Assembly: GCF_937873925.1 (NCBI RefSeq)
Contig: NZ_CALNAT010000151.1
Location: forward strand, 1 to 55,582
DNA from: an uncultured Proteiniphilum sp.
GTDB lineage: Bacteria; Bacteroidota; Bacteroidia; Bacteroidales; Dysgonomonadaceae
Direction of reading: 5' to 3'
Length of the DNA: 55,582 nucleotides
Of this stretch, positions 8,821-17,769 are shown piece after piece. The stretch's first letter is position 1; each line of letters starts with the position of its first letter. Below the pieces are notes generated by a model. The model saw nothing but the letters and a program-made list of their open reading frames with translations, ran no database searches and was not told the origin of the DNA. The translations under genes were made by a program, and so were the position numbers.

Positions 8821-9816
8821 ATGAGCCAAGTTGTCGATATTAAGGAGCTAAATGAGAGAATAGAGCAAAAAAGCGGCTTCGTCCAGACCCTCGTTGCCGG
8901 GATGAACCATGTGATCGTGGGACAGAAACATCTGGTGGAGTCGTTGCTGATCGGATTATTGTCGGACGGGCATATCCTGCTGGAAGGAGTACCCGGGCTG
9001 GCGAAAACCCTGGCTATTAAAACGCTGGCTCAACTGATCGATGCGGATTACAGCCGTATTCAGTTTACCCCCGACCTGTTGCCTGCCGATGTGATCGGAA
9101 CCATGATCTACAGCCAGCGCAATGAAGAGTTTCTGGTGAAACACGGTCCCATTTTTGCCAACTTCGTGCTGGCCGATGAAATAAACCGTGCTCCCGCCAA
9201 GGTGCAGAGCGCACTGCTTGAAGCAATGCAGGAACGTCACGTCACCATTGGCGAACAGACCTATCCGCTGCCCAATCCCTTCCTTGTGATGGCAACACAG
9301 AATCCTATCGAACAGGAGGGCACTTACCCGCTGCCGGAAGCGCAGGTAGACCGTTTTATGCTGAAGGTGATCATCTCCTATCCATCCAAGGAGGAAGAGA
9401 AACAGATCATCCGGCAGAATATTTTCGAACCGCTTACCATAGATAAGGCGGTTATCTCTAAAGAGGCCATTTTAGAGGCGCGCAAAGTGGTGAGGGAGGT
9501 ATATATCGATGAAAAGATCAGTAAGTATATTGTAGATATCGTGTTTGCCTCACGTTTCCCCGACCAGTTCGGTATGGCGAACCTGAAAGAGATGATCGGC
9601 TTCGGGGCATCACCCCGTGCTTCCATTAACCTGGCGCTGGCCGCCCGTGCCTTCGCCTTCATCAAACGCCGCGGCTATGTAATTCCCGAAGATATCCGTG
9701 CCGTATGCCATGATGTGCTTCGCCATCGTATCGGTCTTACTTATGAAGCCGAAGCCAATAACATGACTTCCGAGGAGATCGTCAGTGAGATTCTGAACAG
9801 GGTAGAGGTACCGTAA
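8821..9816 (+). CDS. MoxR-family AAA+ ATPase
   Basis: 331 residues. Walker A is GVPGLAKTL (about residues 58-66) and Walker B is VLADEINRAP (about 118-127), followed by the MoxR signature SALLEAMQERHVT and the sensor segment MATQNPIEQEGTYPLPEAQ. MoxR ATPases act as chaperone-like partners of VWA-domain proteins. This gene opens an eight-gene run with DUF58, BatA, BatB, BatC, BatD and BatE, the classical Bacteroides aerotolerance cluster. Likely role: ATP-driven assembly or activation of envelope or periplasmic targets. The target is not known from sequence. Confidence 0.93.
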   Translation: MSQVVDIKELNERIEQKSGFVQTLVAGMNHVIVGQKHLVESLLIGLLSDGHILLEGVPGLAKTLAIKTLAQLIDADYSRIQFTPDLLPADVIGTMIYSQRNEEFLVKHGPIFANFVLADEINRAPAKVQSALLEAMQERHVTIGEQTYPLPNPFLVMATQNPIEQEGTYPLPEAQVDRFMLKVIISYPSKEEEKQIIRQNIFEPLTIDKAVISKEAILEARKVVREVYIDEKISKYIVDIVFASRFPDQFGMANLKEMIGFGASPRASINLALAARAFAFIKRRGYVIPEDIRAVCHDVLRHRIGLTYEAEANNMTSEEIVSEILNRVEVP

Positions 9817-9837
9817 GGAGATAAAAGGCAGTTACAC

Positions 9838-10707
9838 ATGGAGACGACCGAACTACTTAAAAAAGTACGACATATAGAGATCAAGGCGCGGGGCCTTTCG
9901 CGGAATATCTTCGCGGGAGAATACCACTCTGCGTTCAAGGGACGTGGTATGGCTTTCTCTGAGGTTCGGGAGTACCAGTACGGAGACGATATGCGCGATA
10001 TAGACTGGAATGTGACGGCGCGTTACAACCGGCCCTATATCAAAATATTCGAAGAGGAACGTGAACTTACTGTAATGCTGCTGATCGATGTGTCGGAGAG
10101 CCTGGGCTTTGGCTCCAAATCGCTGTTGAAGCGCGATATAGTGGCGGAGATCGCGGCAACGCTGGCATTTTCCGCTATTCAGAACAACGATAAGATCGGG
10201 GTTATTTTCTTTTCCAATAAGGTGGAGAAATTCATTCCTCCAAAAAAAGGGAAGAAGCATATCCTATTCATTATCCGTGAGATACTGGGATTCAAGCCTG
10301 AAGGTAACGGGACGGACCTGAACGTGACACTCCGGTATATGACCAATGCCATCAAAAAGCGGTGTACCGCTTTCCTGATATCGGATTTTATTGATGCGGG
10401 CGATTACAGGCAGGCGCTCCGGATTGCCGCTAAGAAGCATGATGTGGCGGCTATTCAGGTGTACGATACGCTGGGTACGGAACTTTATCCGGTTGGGCTA
10501 ATGAAGGTGAGGAATCCTGAAACGGGAGAGGAGCGATGGATCAACACCTCCTCTAAAAAAGTGAGGGACCGGTACCGGTCATGGTGGAGCGATCTGCAGG
10601 TATCGATGAACAACATCTTCCGCCAGAGCGGGGTAGACAGTGTGTCGGTCTCGACCGAAAGTGATTACGTGAAGTCGTTACTGCAATTATTTAAACAAAG
10701 AAAGTAA
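9838..10707 (+). CDS. DUF58 domain protein of the Bat operon
   Basis: 289 residues. The DUF58 signature GRGMAFSEVREYQYGDDMRD-IDW lies at residues about 36-58. A VWA-like core follows, with LLIDVSESLGFG as a MIDAS-type DxSxS motif. The protein lacks TM segments and should be cytoplasmic. DUF58 proteins nearly always follow MoxR and are thought to be its adaptor or substrate. It starts 21 bp after moxR and ends 2 bp before the next frame, so it is clearly part of the operon. Confidence 0.9.
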   Translation: METTELLKKVRHIEIKARGLSRNIFAGEYHSAFKGRGMAFSEVREYQYGDDMRDIDWNVTARYNRPYIKIFEEERELTVMLLIDVSESLGFGSKSLLKRDIVAEIAATLAFSAIQNNDKIGVIFFSNKVEKFIPPKKGKKHILFIIREILGFKPEGNGTDLNVTLRYMTNAIKKRCTAFLISDFIDAGDYRQALRIAAKKHDVAAIQVYDTLGTELYPVGLMKVRNPETGEERWINTSSKKVRDRYRSWWSDLQVSMNNIFRQSGVDSVSVSTESDYVKSLLQLFKQRK

Positions 10708-10709
10708 CT

Positions 10710-11780
10710 TTGGGACGGAAAGAACAACATATTAAATTATTACATAGGGCAGCTGCGGTTGCTCTATGCCTTATATTCGTCACTTCCCTTGCCGCGCAGA
10801 AGGCTTCGGTACAGGCGACGGTACAGCCCACTGAAATTCTGATCGGGGAACAGGCGCTGGTCAACCTGAAGGTAATCACCCCGAAAGATAAGATCATCCA
10901 TTTTCCGGTGTACGAAAAGGAGATGATTCCCGGTATCGAAGTGATTGCCATGCTGCCACCCGATACTACTATTGAAAACAATGTGATGACGCTCAATTTC
11001 AAGTACGTGGTCACCTCCTTCGATTCCACCTTGTACCATGTACCCTCTATCCCGATTTTCGACGGTACCGACACTATCTTCTCCAATTCGTTCGGATTAA
11101 AGGTCACATCCCCGGAACTTTCCGATTCCACGCTGGCCTATCTGGAGCGGATCCATAAGGGGGAGACCGATTCTATCGATTTCAGGCAACTGCAACTTAA
11201 CGATATAAAATCCGTACGGAAAGCGCCCTTCGTATGGACAGACTACCTCTGGATATGCTGGATTATATTGGGAATTGCGCTGATACTTGGCTTGATAGGT
11301 GTTATTATCTATCTCGTCCTGAAGAAAAAGAAAAAAGGTTATTTCTTTAAACCTCCGGTGGTGTTGCCGGCACATGTGCGTGCTCTCAGCGAACTGGACA
11401 GGCTCAAAGCAGAGAAAATATGGCAACAGGGGAGGGAGAAAGAATTCTATAGCCGACTGACGGAGGTCCTTCGCTTCTATATCTATGAACGGGAAGGGAT
11501 CAATGCAATGGAAATGACTTCGGGAGAGATCCTGAATGAGATACGGAAAACAACGGATGTGGAATCGGCGTATGAAAACCTGAAACAGATCCTGTCGACT
11601 TCCGATCTGGTGAAATTTGCAAAATACAGGCCTTATCCCGATGAAAATGACCTGAGCATGGTAAATGCTTATTTCTTCATAAACCAGACCAGAGAGCCTG
11701 ATCCCATTACGAAGGAAGGGGAGCCGGAAGGAGAGGAAGAGAGTGGAAACAAACCGGATAACAGTATTAAAAGTAAATAA
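10710..11780 (+). CDS. BatD-like membrane protein of the Bat operon
   Basis: 356 residues. The start is a TTG two bases after the DUF58 stop. No in-frame ATG precedes the signal peptide (AAAVALCLIFVTSLAAQKAS), which supports the TTG start. Residues about 30-150 look like a periplasmic beta-sandwich. A single TM segment (about 175-200: DYLWICWIILGIALILGLIG) is followed by KKKKKG and a cytoplasmic domain of about 130 residues with a Pro/Glu-rich tail. The layout mirrors BatD, which is also encoded downstream, so the operon has two BatD-like proteins. Its specific function is unknown. Confidence 0.8.
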   Translation: MGRKEQHIKLLHRAAAVALCLIFVTSLAAQKASVQATVQPTEILIGEQALVNLKVITPKDKIIHFPVYEKEMIPGIEVIAMLPPDTTIENNVMTLNFKYVVTSFDSTLYHVPSIPIFDGTDTIFSNSFGLKVTSPELSDSTLAYLERIHKGETDSIDFRQLQLNDIKSVRKAPFVWTDYLWICWIILGIALILGLIGVIIYLVLKKKKKGYFFKPPVVLPAHVRALSELDRLKAEKIWQQGREKEFYSRLTEVLRFYIYEREGINAMEMTSGEILNEIRKTTDVESAYENLKQILSTSDLVKFAKYRPYPDENDLSMVNAYFFINQTREPDPITKEGEPEGEEESGNKPDNSIKSK

Positions 11781-11782
11781 GA

Positions 11783-12766
11783 ATGGAATTTCTGCATCCT
11801 GAATATCTATATCTGTTGCTGCTGATTATCCCACTAATCGTGTGGTATGTGTTGCGCCTTTCGAAGACCCAGGCTTCGTTCAAACTGGCTTCTACCAGCG
11901 CTTTCGGGGAAATGAAGCCTGATTTCAGGGTTTATATGCGCCATTTTCCCTTTGTATTGCGGTTGCTCTCCGTTGCGTTGATCATCGTTGTAATTGCCCG
12001 TCCGCAGTCGGTCAACAGTTGGGAAGAGACGGAGACGCAAGGTATCGATATAGTGATGGCGCTCGACGTATCAGGTTCCATGCTCGCGCAGGACCTGGAA
12101 CCGGATCGCCTGCAGGCGGCCAAAAAGGTGGCGGCTGAATTTATCACCGACCGCCCCAACGATAATATCGGATTGGTGATCTTTGCCGGGGAGAGTTTCA
12201 CGCAATGTCCGCTCACCACCGATCATAAGGTTTTGTTGAATCTGCTCAACGAAATAGAGTTCGGCATGATAGAGGATGGTACGGCGATCGGACTCGGGCT
12301 GGCTACTTCGGTGAACCGGCTGAAAGATAGTGAGTCGCAGTCGCGTATAGTGATCCTGCTTACCGACGGCACCAATAACAGCGGTCAGATCGCTCCCCTC
12401 ACCGCCGCTGACCTGGCACGTTCCTATGGCATCCGTGTCTATACGGTGGGAGCAGGAACCAAAGGAATGGCCCCGACCCCCGTAAATACGCCATATGGGA
12501 TCAGGGTGCAGAATATGCCTGTGGATATCGACGAGAAAACACTTACCGAGATCGCTGCGATGACCGGAGGACAATATTTCCGGGCGCAGGATACCGAAGG
12601 GCTTCGCCAGGTGTATGACGAAATCGATGAGATGGAAAAATACCTGATCAGCGTGCAGAATGTGACACGCCGCAAGGAATTATTTCTTCCTTTCGCGCTG
12701 GCTGCCCTGGGATTGATATTGTTGGAATTGTTATTACGAAGAACGTGGCTAAGGAGTATACCTTAA
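11783..12766 (+). CDS. batA: BatA-like VWA-domain membrane protein
   Basis: 327 residues. An N-terminal TM segment (LYLLLLIIPLIVWYVLRL) and a second near residues 50-70 precede a von Willebrand factor A domain. Its MIDAS motif is DVSGSM (about residue 95), with LLTDGTNNSG downstream. A final TM segment lies near the C-terminus (FALAALGLILLELLL). It probably forms an inner-membrane complex with BatB and the BatC/BatE TPR proteins. It starts 3 bp after the previous gene. Confidence 0.88.
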   Translation: MEFLHPEYLYLLLLIIPLIVWYVLRLSKTQASFKLASTSAFGEMKPDFRVYMRHFPFVLRLLSVALIIVVIARPQSVNSWEETETQGIDIVMALDVSGSMLAQDLEPDRLQAAKKVAAEFITDRPNDNIGLVIFAGESFTQCPLTTDHKVLLNLLNEIEFGMIEDGTAIGLGLATSVNRLKDSESQSRIVILLTDGTNNSGQIAPLTAADLARSYGIRVYTVGAGTKGMAPTPVNTPYGIRVQNMPVDIDEKTLTEIAAMTGGQYFRAQDTEGLRQVYDEIDEMEKYLISVQNVTRRKELFLPFALAALGLILLELLLRRTWLRSIP

Positions 12767-12781
12767 TAAAATGCGATAGAT

Positions 12782-13804
12782 ATGTTTAGATTCGGAAATC
12801 CGGAATATTTATGGTTGTTCTTCGCTATGCCTCTGTTGCTGGCGATATACATCTATCTGAACATCAGGAAACGAAAAGACGTACAGAAGATGGGTAATCT
12901 GTCCACGCTCAAGAGGATGATGCCCGAACTGTCCCTGAAACGTTCCTACCTCAAATTCTGGCTTATCTTCGCGGCGTTGTGTGCCGGCATCTTTATGATT
13001 GCCCGCCCGCAATTCGGTACAAAGGTGGAGACGGTTGAAAAAGAAGGGATTGAGTTGGTAATAGCCATTGACGTATCCAATTCGATGCTGGCCAAAGATG
13101 TGTCACCTGACAGGTTGGCGAGGGCTAAACAGATTCTCTCGAGGCTGATCGACCTGCGCCGGAATGATAAGATAGCGCTGATCGTATTTGCAGGAGAGGC
13201 ATATGTTCAGATGCCACTGACGTCCGATACCCAGTCGGCAAAGATATTTCTCAACACCATCGACCCGAGCCTTGTCCCGATACAGGGTACCGCGATAGGG
13301 CAGGCGATCAGCCTGGGAGTGAGTTCTTTTTCGGGTGACCAGGAGATGAGTAAGGCGATGGTGATCATCACCGACGGTGAAGATCACGGGGGAAGCGCCG
13401 TTGATATCGCTGCGGAAGCGGCAAAAGCAGGCGTGATGATCAATGTGGTGGGGATCGGTTCGCCCGACGGTTCGCCGATACCCTCCACGGAATATGGCAG
13501 TAACTTTATGACCGATTCCGAAGGCAATGTAGTGGTTTCCCGCCTGAATGAACAGGTGGCGATGGAAATAGCGCAGAGCGGAGGGGGATTATATGTCCGG
13601 GCCGATAATTCCAACAGTGCCATCCGGGCATTGGAAACACAGCTCGATGAGTTGGAAACGGGCAAGACTACCAACCTCTCCTATTCGGAATACGATGAGA
13701 AATTTTCCATGCTTGCCTGGATCCTGTTGATAATCCTGTTGGTGGAGATTCTCGTTTATGACAAGAAGAATCCGCTGTTCAGGAATGTGAGGGTGTTTAA
13801 GTGA
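12782..13804 (+). CDS. batB: BatB-like VWA-domain membrane protein
   Basis: 340 residues, a paralogue of the preceding BatA with the same layout: two N-terminal TM segments, a VWA domain with MIDAS motif DVSNSM (about residue 98) and IITDGEDHGG, and a C-terminal TM segment (LAWILLIILLVEILVY). The adjacent BatA/BatB pair is typical of Bacteroidetes Bat operons. The 198-bp gap that follows is filled with word repeats, so the batC-D-E half may be partly separated in expression. Confidence 0.87.
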   Translation: MFRFGNPEYLWLFFAMPLLLAIYIYLNIRKRKDVQKMGNLSTLKRMMPELSLKRSYLKFWLIFAALCAGIFMIARPQFGTKVETVEKEGIELVIAIDVSNSMLAKDVSPDRLARAKQILSRLIDLRRNDKIALIVFAGEAYVQMPLTSDTQSAKIFLNTIDPSLVPIQGTAIGQAISLGVSSFSGDQEMSKAMVIITDGEDHGGSAVDIAAEAAKAGVMINVVGIGSPDGSPIPSTEYGSNFMTDSEGNVVVSRLNEQVAMEIAQSGGGLYVRADNSNSAIRALETQLDELETGKTTNLSYSEYDEKFSMLAWILLIILLVEILVYDKKNPLFRNVRVFK

Positions 13805-14002
13805 AAAATGAAAAGCGAAAAACTAAAAGTGAAAAGGTGAATTTGATGATTTGACACAAGATAGTGTGCTTCTCATGATAAGGGATACAGGATAGAAGAT
13901 AGCGAGCTTCGTACGATAGAGGATAAATAAATTGCCCTAAGAAGTTCGGAAGCCGGATCTTGAATTTGAAATCTTGAATCTGAAATAATAAAAAGGAGTC
14001 GA
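13805..14002. repeat. Intergenic word repeat inside the Bat operon
   Basis: Successive word classes are visible: ATGAAAAGCGAAAAACTAAA (about 13808-13827), TTTGATGATTTGACACAAGA, a GATAGTGTGCTTCTCATGAT and GATAGCGAGCTTCGTACGAT pair (about 13861-13918), and CTTGAATTTGAAATCTTGAA (13961-13980). All of these recur in other gaps of the left 18 kb. The operon is interrupted by nothing else. Confidence 0.65.
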
Positions 14003-14728
14003 ATGAACAGGTTTATTATAAAATACATCTTATTTCTTATGGTAGGGATGATGCTTCCTGTAGCTGTTTCCGCGCAAAAAGATGTCCGGAAGAACATCCG
14101 CAAAGGGAACAAGGAGTACCGGCAGGAAAAGTTTTCTGACGCGGCGAAATTATATGAAAAGGCGGTGGAAGAAAATGCCGCCTCCAAAGAGGCGAATTTT
14201 AACCTCGGGAATGCACTCTACCGGCAAAAAGAGTGGGATCAGACTATTGAGAAATACAATCACTATATCTCACTGGAACAGGAAAATCCGGTGGAAGCCT
14301 CTGCCGGATGGCATAATATCGGGAATACGATGCTGCAAAAGAAAGAGCTCCAAAAATCCATGGAGGCTTATAAAATGGCATTGCGGTTGAACCCTCAGGA
14401 CGAGGAGACGCGGTATAACCTGGCGGTGGTGCAGAAGATGATCCAGGATGAAGAACAGGATCAGGGCGGGGGAGAGCAGGATCAGCAACAGGAACAACAA
14501 CAGCAAGACCAGCAACAGGAGCAACAGCCGCAGCAGAATGAACAGGATCAGGAGCAGCGCGCCGAACAACCCGAGCAGCCCGAGCAGATGTCACGCGACA
14601 ATGCCCGGCAATTGCTTCAGGCGATAGAACAGGATGAACGGGAAACGCAGGAAAAGGTGCAACAGATAAAAGCCAGGGAGAGAGAAGAGCAGGCTGAAAA
14701 TAACAGGAGGAATAATAAGAATTGGTAA
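14003..14728 (+). CDS. batC: BatC-like TPR protein
   Basis: 241 residues. It has a signal peptide or N-terminal anchor (IIKYILFLMVGMMLPVAVSA), then about three tetratricopeptide repeats (residues 35-150, for example EANFNLGNALYRQKEWDQTI and WHNIGNTMLQKKELQKSMEA). A Gln/Glu/Asp-rich low-complexity stretch (about 150-200) and a charged coiled-coil-like tail follow. TPR repeats suggest a periplasmic scaffold role among Bat proteins. The Gln-rich linker is built from near-tandem CAACAGGAACAACAACAG-like codons. Confidence 0.85.
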   Translation: MNRFIIKYILFLMVGMMLPVAVSAQKDVRKNIRKGNKEYRQEKFSDAAKLYEKAVEENAASKEANFNLGNALYRQKEWDQTIEKYNHYISLEQENPVEASAGWHNIGNTMLQKKELQKSMEAYKMALRLNPQDEETRYNLAVVQKMIQDEEQDQGGGEQDQQQEQQQQDQQQEQQPQQNEQDQEQRAEQPEQPEQMSRDNARQLLQAIEQDERETQEKVQQIKAREREEQAENNRRNNKNW

Positions 14729-14821
14729 AAAATAATTGATGAATGTGCTAATATGCCAATGTGCCAATGAGTCGATATATTGATAAATTAAAAGTGAAGA
14801 ATGAAAAATGAAATAAGCCCT
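14729..14821. repeat. Intergenic word repeat before batD
   Basis: TGCTAATATGCCAATGTGCC words are followed by GAGTCGATATATTGATAAAT (14769-14788) and GTGAAGAATGAAAAATGAAA. The middle block matches the repeat at 1293-1312 with one mismatch. It includes an upstream in-frame ATG (14801) of batD, which is therefore probably not the real start. Confidence 0.65.
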
Positions 14822-16657
14822 ATGAAGCGTATCTATATATTTTTTCTTCTTTTCGCTGTGTTGCTTACCGGTGCCGGCAAGGTATCTGCACAGGTAACAT
14901 TCAAGGCTTCTGCGCCGGCGACGGTAGTCGAAGGGGAGCAGTTCAGGTTAAGTTATATCTTGACGAATAAGGAGGGGAGGGATTTTCGTCTGGCCGATAT
15001 TCCAGATTTTGAGATTCTCTTCGGCCCCACACCATCTACCAGTTTCAGCCAGCAGACTGTGAACGGTAAAACCACTTCCGAAAGTTCTGTCGCCTATACT
15101 TATATCCTGAGGGCGAAAAAAACGGGGAAATTCACCATTCCTCCTGCATTTATCAAGGTGGACGGGAGTAATTACGAATCCAATTCCCTGCAAATAGAAG
15201 TGCTTCCCCCCGACGAATCATCATCGCAGAGGTCTTCTGCGGGTGGGGGCCGGAGCGAAGAGCGTTCATCCGGTACGGCCACTGTTTCGGCTAATGATGC
15301 TTTTATCAGGGCCATTGTCTCTAAGAACGACCCCTATGAACAGGAGGGATTTACCGTTACATTCCGGCTTTATACCACATTGAATGTGGTGAATTTCGGG
15401 AAGATACAGTTTCCAGAATTCGAGGGTTTTATGGTAGAAGAAATTGACCTTCCGTCGAACCAGCAATTGCAGTTGGAGCGGTACAACGGAAGAAACTATT
15501 ATACGGCCGATCTTCGCAAGACACTGTTGTTCCCTCAGCGGTCGGGCCAGATATCCATTCCGCGCGGAAGTCTGGAAATGGTCTTTTCAGTCCCGTCAGG
15601 GAGAAAGGTGTCCACCTTCTTCGGCACTCAGGAGGTGATGGTGGATGTGAAGAAAGAATTGGCCACAAATCCCTTATCGATCAACGTAAAACCCCTTCCG
15701 GCAAACAAGCCTGCCAGCTACGCCAACGCGGTAGGCACCTTCACAATGAAATCCGGTATCAATTCCACGGAAGTAAAGGCCAATGAAGCGATCACCGTGA
15801 TCTTGGAAATATCGGGCACAGGGAACATGAAACTGATACGGGATCCTGAAATAGAATTCCCCAACAATTTCGAGGTGTATGACCCTACAGTAGCTAACTC
15901 TTTGAATGTGACCACTAACGGACTGGCCGGGATCAGAAAAATTGAATATATGGCTATTCCGCGTTACGAAGGAGCCTATACCATACCGTCCGTAGAATTT
16001 ACTTATTTCGATCCGAACAAGCACCGGTACGAAACACTGACCATGCCTGAGCAGAAGCTGCAGATAGCGAAAGGGGATCCGGGCAGCAGTACGGCAAACA
16101 CCTTTGTAAACCGGCAGGATGTGAAGGTAGAGCAGGATATACGTTTCCTGAAGACAGGCGAGCCGGCCTATCTTTCGGGAACTACATTCTTCGTGGGTTC
16201 ATTGAACTACTGGCTAGGGTATCTGATCCCGCTGATGATACTGATCCTGTTGTATATCATTAACCGGAAGCAGGCGCGTGAAAATGCCAATGTGGCGTTG
16301 ATGCGTACCCGGAAAGCAAATAAAACGGCTATCAAGAGATTAAAAGCGGCAAACAGGTATCTCAAAGAACAGGATAAGGAGCATTTCTACGATGAAGTAC
16401 TCCGCGCGATATGGGGATATTTCAGCGATAAACTGTCCATATCGCTGGCACGCCTTTCAAGAAACAATATCGAAGAGGAACTGTCGCGAAAAGGAATCAG
16501 TGAACAGCTGGCAGGCAAGTTTATAGAGATTCTGGATACCTGCGAATTTGCCCGGTATGCCCCTGCCGAAAGTAATGCGGAGATGGACCGGATTTACAAC
16601 GACACGGTGCAAGCTATCGGCGAGATGGAGAACAGATTGAGGAAAGTAAAAAGTTGA
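14822..16657 (+). CDS. batD: BatD family protein
   Basis: 611 residues from the ATG at 14822. A frame opening at 14801 adds seven residues that lie in the intergenic repeat, so the later start, just before the signal peptide (IYIFFLLFAVLLTGAGKVSA), is preferred. The large periplasmic part has repeated beta-sandwich modules. A TM segment near residue 470 (YWLGYLIPLMILILLYII) follows, then a basic cytoplasmic helical domain (about 500-611). BatD proteins are membrane-anchored components of the Bat complex. The C-terminal domain resembles that of the 10710 protein in layout. Confidence 0.87.
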   Translation: MKRIYIFFLLFAVLLTGAGKVSAQVTFKASAPATVVEGEQFRLSYILTNKEGRDFRLADIPDFEILFGPTPSTSFSQQTVNGKTTSESSVAYTYILRAKKTGKFTIPPAFIKVDGSNYESNSLQIEVLPPDESSSQRSSAGGGRSEERSSGTATVSANDAFIRAIVSKNDPYEQEGFTVTFRLYTTLNVVNFGKIQFPEFEGFMVEEIDLPSNQQLQLERYNGRNYYTADLRKTLLFPQRSGQISIPRGSLEMVFSVPSGRKVSTFFGTQEVMVDVKKELATNPLSINVKPLPANKPASYANAVGTFTMKSGINSTEVKANEAITVILEISGTGNMKLIRDPEIEFPNNFEVYDPTVANSLNVTTNGLAGIRKIEYMAIPRYEGAYTIPSVEFTYFDPNKHRYETLTMPEQKLQIAKGDPGSSTANTFVNRQDVKVEQDIRFLKTGEPAYLSGTTFFVGSLNYWLGYLIPLMILILLYIINRKQARENANVALMRTRKANKTAIKRLKAANRYLKEQDKEHFYDEVLRAIWGYFSDKLSISLARLSRNNIEEELSRKGISEQLAGKFIEILDTCEFARYAPAESNAEMDRIYNDTVQAIGEMENRLRKVKS

Positions 16658-16808
16658 TGAGTTGTTTTATTGATATAAAGATGTGATAATTAAAATTTTC
16701 ACTTTTAACTATGTTGATTTTCTGTTGTCACTCGGCAGAGTTCAAGTAAACTTGACTCTGCACTCGTTCCTAAGAAAATTCACTTTTGGTTTTTAGTTTA
16801 CTCAAATT
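16658..16808 (+). other. Gap with inverted repeat between batD and batE
   Basis: This 151-bp gap holds degenerate word-repeat sequence and a stem-loop at 16735-16761 (GCAGAGTTCAAG / CTTGA-CTCTGC, one bulged base, loop TAAA). No T-run follows, so it is not a standard terminator. It could be an mRNA-processing or attenuation element within the operon. Confidence 0.45.
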
Positions 16809-17639
16809 ATGATACGGAATATATTGATTTTTATTTTGATCCTGTGCTGTGGTGTGGAGATGGCGGTGGGGCAGGAGGTTTCCGATACCGTTCCGCAGGC
16901 CGGCAATACTATGCCAATCGTTACCGGAACGGTATCGGAAGGCACGCCGGAGGCTGCTGCCCAGGCCTACCGCGATCGGGACTATAAAGAAAGCATAGCG
17001 CTTTATGAAGAGATTATAGCGCAGGGAATAGCTGAAGACCGGGTGTCGGCACAACTTTATTATAACCTGGGGAACGCCTATTTCCGGGATAATCAACTGG
17101 GAAAAGCGATCCTGTACTATGAGAGGGCACTTCTTCTTGATCCGGGGGATGGTGATATCCGGCATAATCTCCGGTTTGCACAGAATCGTACTGTAGACCG
17201 CATAGACACCGCTGCCAATCTTTTTCTTACCAACTGGTTCAGGGGGGTCAGGAATATGTTCAGTTCCAATCAATGGGCTACTACTGGCATTGTGCTCTTC
17301 ATCCTCTTTCTGACTTGTGTTGCCGTCTATCTTTTTATCCGTTCGCTCTGGGCAAGAAAGAGCGCTTTTTATGCTGGGATTGTGTTTTTGGTGTTGATGA
17401 TTACGGCAAATATCTTCGCCTTTAGTCAGAAAAGAGAACGTATCCGGAGGGACTCTGCCATTGTAATGGTGGGAGCCGCAACGGTCAATGCATCGCCAGA
17501 TACGAGCAGTAATCAACTTTTCGAATTGCATGAAGGCACCAAAGTAAAGATCAGAAACAGTGATGGCAACTGGTTCGAAATTCAGATTGCCGACGGCAGT
17601 GTGGGTTGGATTCACCAACAAAATCTGGAGGTGATATAA
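16809..17639 (+). CDS. batE: BatE-like TPR and SH3 domain protein
   Basis: 276 residues. It has a signal peptide (MIRNILIFILILCCGVEMA), TPR repeats at about 55-125 (AYRDRDYKESIALYEEIIAQ and YYNLGNAYFRDNQLGKAILY), two TM segments (about 155-175 and 185-205) and a C-terminal bacterial SH3 domain (about 210-276, with VNASPDTSSNQLFELHEGTK and GWIHQQNLEVI). This is the standard last gene of Bat operons. Its first 32 nt match the start of the secreted cyclophilin gene (3390-4199) at 31 positions, which is noted separately. Confidence 0.87.
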   Translation: MIRNILIFILILCCGVEMAVGQEVSDTVPQAGNTMPIVTGTVSEGTPEAAAQAYRDRDYKESIALYEEIIAQGIAEDRVSAQLYYNLGNAYFRDNQLGKAILYYERALLLDPGDGDIRHNLRFAQNRTVDRIDTAANLFLTNWFRGVRNMFSSNQWATTGIVLFILFLTCVAVYLFIRSLWARKSAFYAGIVFLVLMITANIFAFSQKRERIRRDSAIVMVGAATVNASPDTSSNQLFELHEGTKVKIRNSDGNWFEIQIADGSVGWIHQQNLEVI

Positions 17640-17769
17640 ACTAATGTGCCAATGAGAATAATATGTCAATAGGTGTAATATATTGATTGGAGGATTTTGA
17701 TGGTGAAATTTCGGAATTCCAAATAGTCTTGGTTCCTGACTCTCGGTTCTTGGATCTAAAATAAAAAAT
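17640..17769. repeat. Intergenic word repeat after batE
   Basis: ACTAATGTGCCAATGAGAAT and GTGTAATATATTGATTGGAG words are degenerate versions of the block at 1265-1312. This is the rightmost clear copy of the word-repeat family in the window. Confidence 0.5.
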
